64,000 nucleotides of DNA from Maribacter sedimenticola (GTDB lineage Bacteria > Bacteroidota > Bacteroidia > Flavobacteriales > Flavobacteriaceae), in assembly GCF_900188415.1 (NCBI RefSeq), contig NZ_FZNV01000002.1:539339-603338 (forward strand), in the 5' to 3' direction. The translations under genes and the position numbers were made by a program. The stretch's first letter is position 1. Every line of letters begins with the position of its first letter. The notes under the pieces were generated by a model. That model was not told where the DNA came from, made no database searches, and saw nothing but the letters and a program-made list of their open reading frames with translations. This document shows, piece after piece, positions 18,020 to 26,035 of the stretch.

Positions 18020-18415
18020 ATGGGAATATTTAGTGGAATTTTTGGAGGGGCAAAAAACGAAGGAGAGCAAAATAGTAAATCAATTCCTTGGCGAGATTTG
18101 ACCATGGTTGCCCAATTAGAAGAAATAAAGCAAGCATCCGCCGCAAGGCCACAAGTAATTTTTAAACATTCTACCACATGTGGTATCAGTAGAATGGTCC
18201 TGAATATGTTCAAGGGCAATTATAAGCTGGATGAAGGGCAAATGGATTTTCATTTTTTAGACTTACTTGCCTATAGAGAGGTGTCCAATGCAATTGCCGC
18301 TAAGTTTAACGTTATGCATCAATCGCCCCAGATGCTCATCATTAAAAATGGGGTAGTGGTCTACCATAATTCCCATGGTGCAATTTCAGATGTAGACTTA
18401 GAAGAATATGTATAA
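18020..18415 (+). CDS. ytxJ: Bacillithiol system redox-active protein YtxJ
   Basis: A 131-residue thioredoxin-fold protein. The KHSTTCGISRMVL stretch (about 50-62) carries the single cysteine of the YtxJ family in the place of a CxxC motif, and the QSPQMLIIKNGVVVYHNSHG stretch near the end holds the cis-proline (given here in parts: SPQMLII, HNSHG). YtxJ is proposed to be a monothiol bacilliredoxin that removes bacillithiol from proteins; Bacteroidota make bacillithiol. It is divergent from clpB, consistent with both being stress genes. A strong terminator follows. Confidence 0.88.
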   Translation: MGIFSGIFGGAKNEGEQNSKSIPWRDLTMVAQLEEIKQASAARPQVIFKHSTTCGISRMVLNMFKGNYKLDEGQMDFHFLDLLAYREVSNAIAAKFNVMHQSPQMLIIKNGVVVYHNSHGAISDVDLEEYV

Positions 18416-18447
18416 AAAAAAGCCCCAGAAATTTGGGGCTTTTTTTT
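18414..18447. terminator. Bidirectional rho-independent terminator
   Basis: Stem AAAAAAGCCCC / GGGGCTTTTTT with an 8-base loop and T-runs on both strands, between the convergent ytxJ and lipoprotein genes. The ytxJ stop codon lies within its 5' edge. Confidence 0.92.
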
Positions 18448-19630
18448 AGTTAAAACTTTGTCTGTTCAGAATATTTTTGAGGTTGTTCTTTAAGTCTTCC
18501 CCTGCATCATATACCATTTGCTCATTGCTTGGAAAAGGTACTCTTGCACGCTGTAACAATGCCGTTAAATTATTGTCCAAGGCTCTTTTGTCACCGCTAT
18601 AGTTGGCATATATATGCTCAAAAACAAATTGGCTGCTCAAAGGGTATTGATTTATTTTTTGTTGTTTTTTTAAATCTATAAAATTTACAACACCGGTAAC
18701 TTCCGCACTCTTAAATTGTGTAAATTGATAAAAATCACAACGAACCGTCTTGAACTTATCTATTTTAATGCTATTCCCTAAACTGTCCGATACCACATTG
18801 CCATTGCGATCCTCCACAAACGTATAACCATCTTTAATCTGCTTCTCCTTACTTATTTGCTTTTCGCTTATCTGTTCCGGTGAAATATTTATATTTTCAA
18901 AAGATAGCTCCATTAAATAGTCGTACACTCTATCTTTAATTTCATTGGTATGGTATTCCGTCCACTGGTTGTTAAGGCCGTAAGTATTTAAATTCAAAAG
19001 TTCATCCTCTAAACGTCGTGGAATAACCATATCCGTATTATTGTTGATCTCTACCAAAACATAATCCAATCCTTTTTGGTAGGCTTCATCTATTTTTAAA
19101 GTTACATCTTTAAAATTAGGATTAAGTTGCTGTAAATAATTCAGCTCATTGTAAGCTGTCCTATAATCAGATTTATAAGTGGCGTTGTTTATTAGGTTGT
19201 TTGCCCTATCATATAAATAGTTGGACAGATTCAATTTAGAAGCTATGATATTATCATCGTAATTTTTAAAACTAAATTGAGCCTTCCTGTTTTCATCCTG
19301 AATATATAACGGCAATAACGGTTTGATCCGTTCTTGGATAGCCTTTAGGTTGTTATAGGTATTGTATATCTCTTCAAAATTAGCAGGATTGCCATCTTTT
19401 TTTAAAAATTTTATGTGCTGTAATTCCCGCTCAGCATGTTTTTTAAAACCTTCTTCCAAAAGAACAATATAGGTCTGATTGCTTTTTTTGGTCTTGTTTT
19501 CTGCAATGTTTACAAGTGCCTTGTTGATTGCGCCAAGGTAATTGCCTGTATTTAGGGCTTCTTGTGTTTTTTTAACTCCGCTACATGAAAGGAGCATTCC
19601 TATAAAACTGAATAGTAGAAATTTTTTCAT
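18446..19630 (-). CDS. Lipoprotein of unknown function
   Basis: 394 residues beginning with a clear lipoprotein signal (MKKFLLFSFIGMLLSC, Cys16). The rest is mostly helical in the first half (QEALNTGNYLGAINKALVNI; AYNELNYLQQLNPNFKD), reminiscent of TPR-like repeats, and more beta-rich in the second half (KDGYTFVEDRNGNVVSD, then GVVNFIDLKKQQ). It is not recognised. It is monocistronic, ended by the terminator shared with ytxJ. An envelope location is inferred from the lipobox. Confidence 0.8.
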   Translation of the reverse strand: MKKFLLFSFIGMLLSCSGVKKTQEALNTGNYLGAINKALVNIAENKTKKSNQTYIVLLEEGFKKHAERELQHIKFLKKDGNPANFEEIYNTYNNLKAIQERIKPLLPLYIQDENRKAQFSFKNYDDNIIASKLNLSNYLYDRANNLINNATYKSDYRTAYNELNYLQQLNPNFKDVTLKIDEAYQKGLDYVLVEINNNTDMVIPRRLEDELLNLNTYGLNNQWTEYHTNEIKDRVYDYLMELSFENINISPEQISEKQISKEKQIKDGYTFVEDRNGNVVSDSLGNSIKIDKFKTVRCDFYQFTQFKSAEVTGVVNFIDLKKQQKINQYPLSSQFVFEHIYANYSGDKRALDNNLTALLQRARVPFPSNEQMVYDAGEDLKNNLKNILNRQSFN

Positions 19631-19842
19631 GACTGATAATTTTAGAATTCAATAGAGCTATTTCAACAGCCGTGCCACAAATAGCTGAATAGATAACGAA
19701 TGGGGGTGATTAATAGTATATTTTCGATGAAATCCATACATGGTTGGAGTAAAACAGATAAACCATAGATAGTTATTAACTTTTATTTAATAAAAAATAA
19801 TCCCTTTTGAACTTTTTTATATTTCATTAGATAGTCTATTTG

Positions 19843-19850
19843 TATTTTTG
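19843..19850 (+). promoter_or_regulatory. -7 box TATTTTTG upstream of glyA
   Basis: Fits TAnnTTTG and is followed by CA, as at the ffs, ABC-F and glmM promoters of this window. No clear TTG -33 element is at the right distance. It lies 25 bases before the chosen glyA ATG, which also shows that the longer frame opening at 19840 starts inside the promoter. Confidence 0.6.
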
Positions 19851-19875
19851 CAACTTATTCAAAAGAAAGAACAGC

Positions 19876-21150
19876 ATGCAACGCGACACTACGATTTTTA
19901 ATCTAATAGAAGAAGAAAAGCAACGTCAGATCAATGGAATTGAATTGATAGCTTCAGAAAATTTTACCAGTCCCCAAGTAATGGAGGCCCAAGGTTCCGT
20001 TCTTACAAATAAGTACGCAGAAGGCTACCCTGGAAAGCGTTACTATGGTGGTTGTGAAGTTGTGGATAAGGTAGAACAGTTGGCCATTGATCGTGCAAAA
20101 GAGCTATTTGGTGCCGCATATGCCAATGTTCAACCACATTCGGGTTCGCAAGCAAATGCTGCCGTTTATCATGCATGTTTAAAGCCAGGAGATAAAATTT
20201 TAGGTTTTGACCTATCGCACGGTGGACATTTAACCCACGGATCTCCGGTTAACTTTTCAGGAAGATTGTATAAGCCCGTATTTTATGGGGTGGATAAGGA
20301 GACTGGTAGATTGGATTATGATAAAATTCAAGAGATTGCTACCAAAGAGCAACCTAAGTTGATAATTGCAGGTGCTTCTGCCTACAGTAGGGATATGGAT
20401 TTTGCCCGTTTTAGAAAGATTGCGGATAGTGTGAACGCTATTTTATTGGCAGATATATCTCACCCTGCAGGATTAATTGCTAAAGGTTTATTGAGCAATC
20501 CTATACCGCATTGCCATATTGTGACTACAACAACACATAAAACTTTGCGAGGGCCAAGGGGAGGTTTAATATTGATGGGAAAAGATTTTGAAAATCCGTT
20601 TGGGATAACCTTAAAGAACGGCAAGCTAAGAAAAATGTCAGCTTTATTGGATCTGGCCGTTTTTCCTGGTAATCAAGGAGGTCCGTTAGAACATGTGATA
20701 GCTGGTAAAGCTATTGCTTTCGGTGAAGCTTTAACAAGTGAGTATGCGACATATATTGAGCAGGTAAAGAAAAATGCCGATGCAATGGCCAAGGCATTTG
20801 TTAAGCGTGATTATCATATTATTTCTGGCGGTACGGATAACCACATGATGTTGATCGATCTGCGAAATAAAGATATATCCGGTAAAGATGCCGAAAAAGC
20901 ATTGGTAGAAGCAGATATTACCGCAAACAAAAATATGGTGCCTTTTGACGATAAATCACCTTTTGTAACTTCTGGTATTAGATTTGGTACTGCAGCAATT
21001 ACCACACGTGGTCTAGTAGAAGCGGATATGGAGGTTGTGGTTGATTTAATTGATCAGGTCATCAACAACCCAGAAAATGAAAAAACCTTGAAAACCGTTA
21101 AGTCCAAGGTTAATGCAATGATGAATACCAGGCCTATTTTCAACGCCTAG
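19876..21150 (+). CDS. glyA: Serine hydroxymethyltransferase
   Basis: GlyA interconverts serine plus tetrahydrofolate with glycine plus 5,10-methylene-tetrahydrofolate, using PLP. Family motifs in order: [43 protein letters not shown], and the PLP-lysine motif [14 protein letters not shown] at about 225-238. 424 residues, normal length. The frame runs upstream to 19840 but the ATG at 19876 ([14 protein letters not shown]) matches the family start and lies just after a promoter box. Monocistronic. Confidence 0.97.
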   Translation: MQRDTTIFNLIEEEKQRQINGIELIASENFTSPQVMEAQGSVLTNKYAEGYPGKRYYGGCEVVDKVEQLAIDRAKELFGAAYANVQPHSGSQANAAVYHACLKPGDKILGFDLSHGGHLTHGSPVNFSGRLYKPVFYGVDKETGRLDYDKIQEIATKEQPKLIIAGASAYSRDMDFARFRKIADSVNAILLADISHPAGLIAKGLLSNPIPHCHIVTTTTHKTLRGPRGGLILMGKDFENPFGITLKNGKLRKMSALLDLAVFPGNQGGPLEHVIAGKAIAFGEALTSEYATYIEQVKKNADAMAKAFVKRDYHIISGGTDNHMMLIDLRNKDISGKDAEKALVEADITANKNMVPFDDKSPFVTSGIRFGTAAITTRGLVEADMEVVVDLIDQVINNPENEKTLKTVKSKVNAMMNTRPIFNA

Positions 21151-21162
21151 GTCACGAATCAT

Positions 21163-21807
21163 TTATTCTGTTAGAAACTCAAGGTCTCCGCTGACGTAAG
21201 TATTACGCATTACGTCATAAATAGAGGCCTCATCATCCTTATCAAGATAAATGCCCCAGAATTCTAAATAAGATTTTGGGGCAAAATCTATGGCTGAATC
21301 TGAAATTTCAGAATTTTCCAAATTTTCTTCAAAAATGGGCACAAAAATTTCATAAGGTTTTTGTGTAAGTCCCTTGGTCAAAAAGACATAATTACACGCA
21401 ATCTGTTTTAGAATATTATTGATTTGTGTAGGAATACTTTTGTCATAAATGCGCTTAATTACAATACTGGTATCATTTAACGAAATTGTAAGCTCATCTA
21501 TATCTATGACATGTTTGTTTTTCAAATTAAGTACTTCCAAACCGTGTTGTAAAGGCGCTTCGTTTTTATGGTTGTTGCCCCATCTACCGGTATTGAAATG
21601 TGAAAATAATTCCATTAAATCCAGGTTGCAATCAAATTCCAGAACCAGATTTATTCCGTTAGATGTTATACTTTTACTCTTTAATTTTACTGTAGAAAAG
21701 TAATAAAACTCTAGGGTAGATAGAAATTCATCTAAGCCAATTATCTCTTTATTGTATTCTAATTTTAATCTAGAATTGTTGATAAAGTTTTCAAAATTGA
21801 AAGGCAT
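21163..21807 (-). CDS. Conserved hypothetical protein
   Basis: 214 residues from the ATG at 21807 (a TTG two codons upstream is the only other choice). No signal peptide, membrane segment or known motif is seen. The sequence is acidic, alternates strands and helices, and ends SIYDVMRNTYVSGDLEFLTE. It contains HFNTGRWGNNHKNEAPL near residue 72. Not recognised. It is convergent with glyA, with 12 bases between stops, and sits downstream of the response regulator on the same strand but separated by 156 bases and a hairpin. Confidence 0.7.
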   Translation of the reverse strand: MPFNFENFINNSRLKLEYNKEIIGLDEFLSTLEFYYFSTVKLKSKSITSNGINLVLEFDCNLDLMELFSHFNTGRWGNNHKNEAPLQHGLEVLNLKNKHVIDIDELTISLNDTSIVIKRIYDKSIPTQINNILKQIACNYVFLTKGLTQKPYEIFVPIFEENLENSEISDSAIDFAPKSYLEFWGIYLDKDDEASIYDVMRNTYVSGDLEFLTE

Positions 21808-21909
21808 AAGCAATTTTTTATAGCATTCTTTCTATAAAGATACTTTTCTCCCCAATTTTATAATACTAGGAAAACCTTATAATTTTGGAGGATATTATAA
21901 TAAAATGAC

Positions 21910-21932
21910 ACAGATAAATCATAATTATCTGT
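21910..21932. other. Hairpin downstream of the NarL-type regulator gene
   Basis: ACAGATAA / TTATCTGT, 8-bp perfect arms with a 7-base loop, at 21910-21917 and 21925-21932. On the minus strand it is followed by a weak T-rich stretch, so it may end the kinase-regulator transcript, or be an operator for the gene at 21163-21807. Confidence 0.4.
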
Positions 21933-21963
21933 AAATCAATTACTTAATTTAGGTGGTTGATTT

Positions 21964-22635
21964 TTAAAGAAAACCACGATTTTTGGCTTCGTTGATTAGT
22001 GCTAAATCATTGCCGTTTTTTATATCAAATAACGCTTTCAGTTGTCTTTTACGAGCTTCGACCGTAGTATTGGCAGAACCGATCAAAGGGGCAATATCCC
22101 TGGTATGGATTCCTTGTGATAGATGATAAAGAATTTTTTGATCTTGATCATCGATTACAATATCACTGGACATTCTTCTTCTTATGGCAGCCAAGGCACT
22201 CGCAGTATAATACGATGAATTCTTCATAATGGTCTCTACCATACTTTTCAAAGAAAGTTCATCTATCTCTGACTTTACCATGTAGCCGTCCGGATTAACT
22301 TTTTTAAAGATATTGTTGATACGGTAATTGTCACTGTATGAAGACATAAATACAACTTTTGATTTAGGAACTTCTTCTCTTGCTAAAATACCAAGGTCAA
22401 TACCAGTTCTGGGGTCTTTGGATTCTACTGAGAAAAGCTGGATGTCCAATAGAATTATATCATAGGGAATGGCTCTTTTTGATAGTTCAATCTTAGCCTT
22501 ACCTTTTTCAAAACTTTTTGCGATTTCAACTTTTACGTTAAAATCATTAAAATCAGAATCTTCCAAGATATATTTATATCCTAAAGTCGTCATTTCATGA
22601 TCATCTACCGCTAAAATCCTTACTGTTGAATCCAT
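21964..22635 (-). CDS. NarL/LuxR-type response regulator
   Basis: 223 residues. Receiver (about 5-135) with acidic pair DDH at 11-13, phosphoacceptor D64 in IILLDIQLF, and MVKSE where the conserved lysine sits. The C-terminal domain (about 155-220) has a LuxR-like helix-turn-helix (ILYHLSQGIHTRDIAPLIGSANTTVEARKRQLKALF, seen in parts as SQGIHTRDIAPLIG and TTVEARKRQLK). It starts 28 bases after the histidine kinase stop and is its expected partner. All phosphorylation residues look intact, unlike the LytTR regulator upstream. Confidence 0.92.
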   Translation of the reverse strand: MDSTVRILAVDDHEMTTLGYKYILEDSDFNDFNVKVEIAKSFEKGKAKIELSKRAIPYDIILLDIQLFSVESKDPRTGIDLGILAREEVPKSKVVFMSSYSDNYRINNIFKKVNPDGYMVKSEIDELSLKSMVETIMKNSSYYTASALAAIRRRMSSDIVIDDQDQKILYHLSQGIHTRDIAPLIGSANTTVEARKRQLKALFDIKNGNDLALINEAKNRGFL

Positions 22636-22663
22636 TATGGTTGTTCTATGCTATTGTAAGTTA

Positions 22664-24757
22664 CTAAACGTTTTCAAACCTAGTATTATTATCGTCAAAA
22701 TTATTTGATTTATTTTTAATAGGTATCCTTAAGGTAATTGTGGTTCCCTTACCTTTTGCGGATTCTATGTTCCACGTACCGTTTAGCTTATTGATCCTAG
22801 AAGTAATATTTCTAATACCTATACCTTTTTTGCCTTTTACATTTTTAAAACCTACCCCATTATCACTCATAATTATCTTAAATTCATCATCCGTTCTAAG
22901 AAACGTTATTTCAAATATACTGCATTGGGCATGCTTAATTGCATTTTGAAACGTTTCTTGGATAATTCTATAGGCATTGATTTTAATATCACCGTCCAAA
23001 CTATCCCAATCCTCATCTTCATTGAATTTAAAGAAAGTATTAATGGCCACATTTCTTTTAGCAGCATCTAAAAGTGATTCTATAGAATCTGTAAAGTTGT
23101 TGATCTTCTGGTAAGCGGTATGGCTCAGTTCATGAGAAATTGAACGGATCTCATTCTCAATTTCCTGGAGAGAGCCCAATGCCTTTGATTTTTCGGCAAT
23201 GGCTTCTTCCGTTACACGTTTATTTAATCCGGTCAAAATCATTCTAGCGCCCAGCATTTTACCAAGTACGCCGTCATGTAACTCTTCTGATATTCTTTTT
23301 TGTTCCAGCCGTTTAACCTCATCAACTTTTTGTTTTTGGGTAAGCATAAGGTTAAAAATTTCCTGGTTATTGGCCTGCTGTTGTTGGTCAAAACGAAGTT
23401 TTTGGTTTTTGGCACGTTGGGTAATAATGATATAGATGGATAGTCCTAATAAAAATAACCCCCCTGCAATGGCAATCCAAATACTGCGTTGTCTGGAAAG
23501 AATGTTCTTTTCACTTTCAAGCTCCACATTTTCAGCAATAAATTCATCGGTTTCAAATCGGATACGTGCAAATTTGTTTTGTTGTTTACGTTCTTCTTTT
23601 TGTAAACTATCGTCTAATTGAATATATTTTTCAAAATAATCTATTGAATTTTTTTTATCTAATGTAGCTAGTAGAGACCAGGTTTGTAGCAAGGTTTCAT
23701 TGTTTTCACTTTCTAAAGAAAGGTTTTCTGCTTTTTTTGCATTGATAATGGCCGTTGCCGTATCCTTAGCATATGCTTTATACTCTGCATATTTATGGTA
23801 AGAAGTAGCTAAACTAGTTTTTTGATTTAAGTTGGTCTTTAAGTTAATTGCTTTTATAAACAAAGAATTTACTCCTGCCGTATCATTTTTGTATAATCTA
23901 CTGGTTGCAAGGTTGCTTAAAGCTATAGCGTATAGTTTAGGGTTTTTTTGCAGGATTTCATTTGTAGTCAGTACTTTATTGAAATTCTCAATAGCCTTAT
24001 TATAATCTTTATTATCCCTATATACGACTCCAATATTATTAAGAAGTTGGGCTTCTTCATAATTATTAAAATTTAATTGATTTAAATAATACAATGCTTC
24101 ATTATAGTAGGCTAGAGACTTTTCTACTTCACCTAAAGAACCTGAAGAGATTCCAAGTAAGTTATAACTATGATATAGGAAAAGTGTGTTATCCGTTTGT
24201 TTGAATTGTTCAATAGCTTTTATGACTGTAGATTCGCTGCCTATATAATCTTTTATTTCAGTCTGTATTTTTGCCATTTCCAAAAACATTCTTCCAGACA
24301 TTTCAACTTGACTAATACCTTCAAAAATTTTTTGAGCCTCATTATATGCATAATATGCGCTATCTTGAATAGCATAATTATTATAAAAAAAAGCTAAATC
24401 CCAATATGCGTTTCCAAGAGATAAGGAGTCTTTAATTTTTTGATTAAATTTTATGGCATTTTTATTTACTTCTCTAAACAAAGTGCTGTCGAAGGTAAAA
24501 TTTTGGTCGTAAGAAAGTTGGGTGTAATACTTTGCTTTTATGGTATCGGATTGAGGATAAGCAGCGTATTGAACTGCTTTTTGTAAAAGTTCCAATTTTG
24601 CTAAATCATTGATATGAACTGTTTGGCTCTCTTTAATCCATATACTTATACTATCATTGGTTGAGGGTTGAACTTTTTCGTCCAATATCGTTTCAGACTT
24701 GGAACAACCTTGTAGTATGAATAAAAGTAAAATGGTATGCAGGTATTTTTTTAGCAA
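22664..24757 (-). CDS. TPR-containing lipoprotein sensor histidine kinase (NarX/HisKA_3 type)
   Basis: 697 residues from the TTG at 24757, which gives a good lipoprotein signal (LKKYLHTILLLFILQGC). The open frame reaches a TTG at 24811, but that codon lies inside a terminator hairpin. Order: TPR-like repeats (about 60-400, for example NNIGVVYRDNKDYNKAIENF), a membrane segment at about 424-444, a coiled coil, the HisKA_3 dimerisation helix with EELHDGVLG (His near 494), and an ATPase domain (FQNAIKHA, DNGVGF, GIGIRNI). The TPR region is probably periplasmic and the kinase cytoplasmic. It pairs with the NarL-type regulator downstream. Confidence 0.88.
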   Translation of the reverse strand: MLKKYLHTILLLFILQGCSKSETILDEKVQPSTNDSISIWIKESQTVHINDLAKLELLQKAVQYAAYPQSDTIKAKYYTQLSYDQNFTFDSTLFREVNKNAIKFNQKIKDSLSLGNAYWDLAFFYNNYAIQDSAYYAYNEAQKIFEGISQVEMSGRMFLEMAKIQTEIKDYIGSESTVIKAIEQFKQTDNTLFLYHSYNLLGISSGSLGEVEKSLAYYNEALYYLNQLNFNNYEEAQLLNNIGVVYRDNKDYNKAIENFNKVLTTNEILQKNPKLYAIALSNLATSRLYKNDTAGVNSLFIKAINLKTNLNQKTSLATSYHKYAEYKAYAKDTATAIINAKKAENLSLESENNETLLQTWSLLATLDKKNSIDYFEKYIQLDDSLQKEERKQQNKFARIRFETDEFIAENVELESEKNILSRQRSIWIAIAGGLFLLGLSIYIIITQRAKNQKLRFDQQQQANNQEIFNLMLTQKQKVDEVKRLEQKRISEELHDGVLGKMLGARMILTGLNKRVTEEAIAEKSKALGSLQEIENEIRSISHELSHTAYQKINNFTDSIESLLDAAKRNVAINTFFKFNEDEDWDSLDGDIKINAYRIIQETFQNAIKHAQCSIFEITFLRTDDEFKIIMSDNGVGFKNVKGKKGIGIRNITSRINKLNGTWNIESAKGKGTTITLRIPIKNKSNNFDDNNTRFENV

Positions 24758-24798
24758 AAAAAATGGTTTATTGATTTTCTTAGAAACCAAGGTATAAA

Positions 24799-24832
24799 AA
24801 AAAGTCCTCAACTTTATTGTTGAAGACTTTTT
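24799..24832 (-). terminator. Terminator or attenuator between the small peptide gene and the kinase
   Basis: Stem of 14 bp with one G-T wobble (AAAAAGTCYTCAAC type) and a 6-base loop, followed on the minus strand by a T-run (complement of the A-run ending at 24800). It comes 20 bases after the peptide stop and before the kinase start, so it can cap the peptide message or allow partial read-through. Confidence 0.85.
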
Positions 24833-24851
24833 ATATGGTTATAAAAACTGT

Positions 24852-25028
24852 TTAGCTTACGCCAGACTGTCCACCTCTAGGAGGCAATTCAGCTGAACAA
24901 TCTCCACAAGCTAAAGCTTTAGAAATATCATTTAAAAAATCAAATTCATTGGCACTATTCTCAATTACAAAAGTTGCCATGCCTAACGCCATTACTGCTA
25001 CTGCTAAAATACTCGTTACTTTTTTCAT
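24852..25028 (-). CDS. Small exported peptide with Cys-x-x-Cys motif
   Basis: 58 residues from the ATG at 25028 (the longer frame to 25088 adds unrelated residues). MKKVTSILAVAVMALGMATF is a signal-type N-terminus, then an acidic middle (SANEFDFLNDISKALA), CGDC at 41-44, and a Gly/Pro-rich tail (ELPPRGGQSGVS). No lipobox. It has its own terminator, and lies between a LytTR regulator and a sensor kinase on the same strand. Small exported peptides of this type are common in Flavobacteriaceae but their function is not known to me. Signal, bacteriocin-like or structural roles are all possible. Confidence 0.75.
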   Translation of the reverse strand: MKKVTSILAVAVMALGMATFVIENSANEFDFLNDISKALACGDCSAELPPRGGQSGVS

Positions 25029-25164
25029 TTTGTGTGTTTTTAGGGGTTTTTGGTTTATTATACTGCCAAAGTAATATCCATTAAACACTTAAATATTAAG
25101 TTTTTCCACACTTTAGTGAAAAGGTGGTATCTGCTAGTAAATGACCTGATTTTGAGAGAATTCG

Positions 25165-25896
25165 TTAATTTAGTGAACTTAGTGTATTTTTGGATAACAC
25201 TTTCTTAAGGTTGTTCATATTTTCCCTATAGGTTTTGGAGAACGGTAATTGTTCGTTGACGGTCTTTAAAGCGCAAATAGATTTTCCAAAATTTATCCTA
25301 GAAACATAATCAGTATTGACGATATAACTCTGGTGAATACGTATAAAGTTATTAGGTAACGTATTTTCAAAGGTTTTTAGTGTCTTGTAGGCATTGGTTA
25401 CCGTACCGTCCTTCATAAAAAACTCTGTAGTATTGTTGTCGGCTTTTAAATAAAGGATATCATTAGTGTTCAAATACTGAAAATCGTTATATGATTTTAT
25501 GCACAAGGTAGCGGGTGCTTTCTCCTTTGGCATTCTCTTTTTCAATTTTAATAATGATTTTCTAATGTCAAATTCATTAAAGGGTTGAAGCCAATAATCA
25601 AAGAAGCCATTTTTTATAGCATCATAGGCATAATCCTTGGAAGTAGCTATTCCAATAAGTATTGGTAGTTCATTTACGTATTGGTGTATTTCCATGACCA
25701 TTAAAAATATGGATGCATAATCATGGTTAAGGTTGATAAATACGATATCTGGACTAAACTTTAAAATATCATTTAACCCATCATTGGGATTTGTGGTGGT
25801 ATTAATACATTGAAAATCACCATATTCATCCAAAAATGCATGTAACTGCAAATTGGAAACAGCATCAGAATCTATTATGGTGTACGTGTAATCCAA
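25165..25896 (-). CDS. LytTR-family regulator with degenerate receiver
   Basis: 243 residues starting at TTG; an in-frame TAA lies three codons upstream and no ATG is near, while the receiver fold begins at once (YTYTIIDSD), so TTG is the start. The receiver (1-125) keeps D9 and D11 but has N55 where the phosphoacceptor Asp should be (VFINLNH) and Q104 where the conserved Lys should be (YWLQPF). The C-terminal LytTR domain (about 135-238) is intact (YLKADNNTTEFFMKDG, NFIRIHQSYIVN). It therefore probably works without phosphorylation. No kinase is adjacent upstream; the peptide gene lies 136 bases downstream. Confidence 0.9.
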   Translation of the reverse strand: MDYTYTIIDSDAVSNLQLHAFLDEYGDFQCINTTTNPNDGLNDILKFSPDIVFINLNHDYASIFLMVMEIHQYVNELPILIGIATSKDYAYDAIKNGFFDYWLQPFNEFDIRKSLLKLKKRMPKEKAPATLCIKSYNDFQYLNTNDILYLKADNNTTEFFMKDGTVTNAYKTLKTFENTLPNNFIRIHQSYIVNTDYVSRINFGKSICALKTVNEQLPFSKTYRENMNNLKKVLSKNTLSSLN

Positions 25897-26035
25897 AAGT
25901 AATTAGTGTCTACTACGAAATTACTTATAGCCAGCTAATTACGGACCAAGAATGTCCTTATAAAAATGGAGGACTTTTTGATAAAATCAATGTATATAGG
26001 CTTTGTGAGAGAAAAACCTTTCAAGTTTAAGCTTG

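Noticed and set aside
24758..24811. Kinase start at TTG 24811
   Set aside because: Lies in a terminator hairpin and places 18 residues before an ideal lipoprotein signal.
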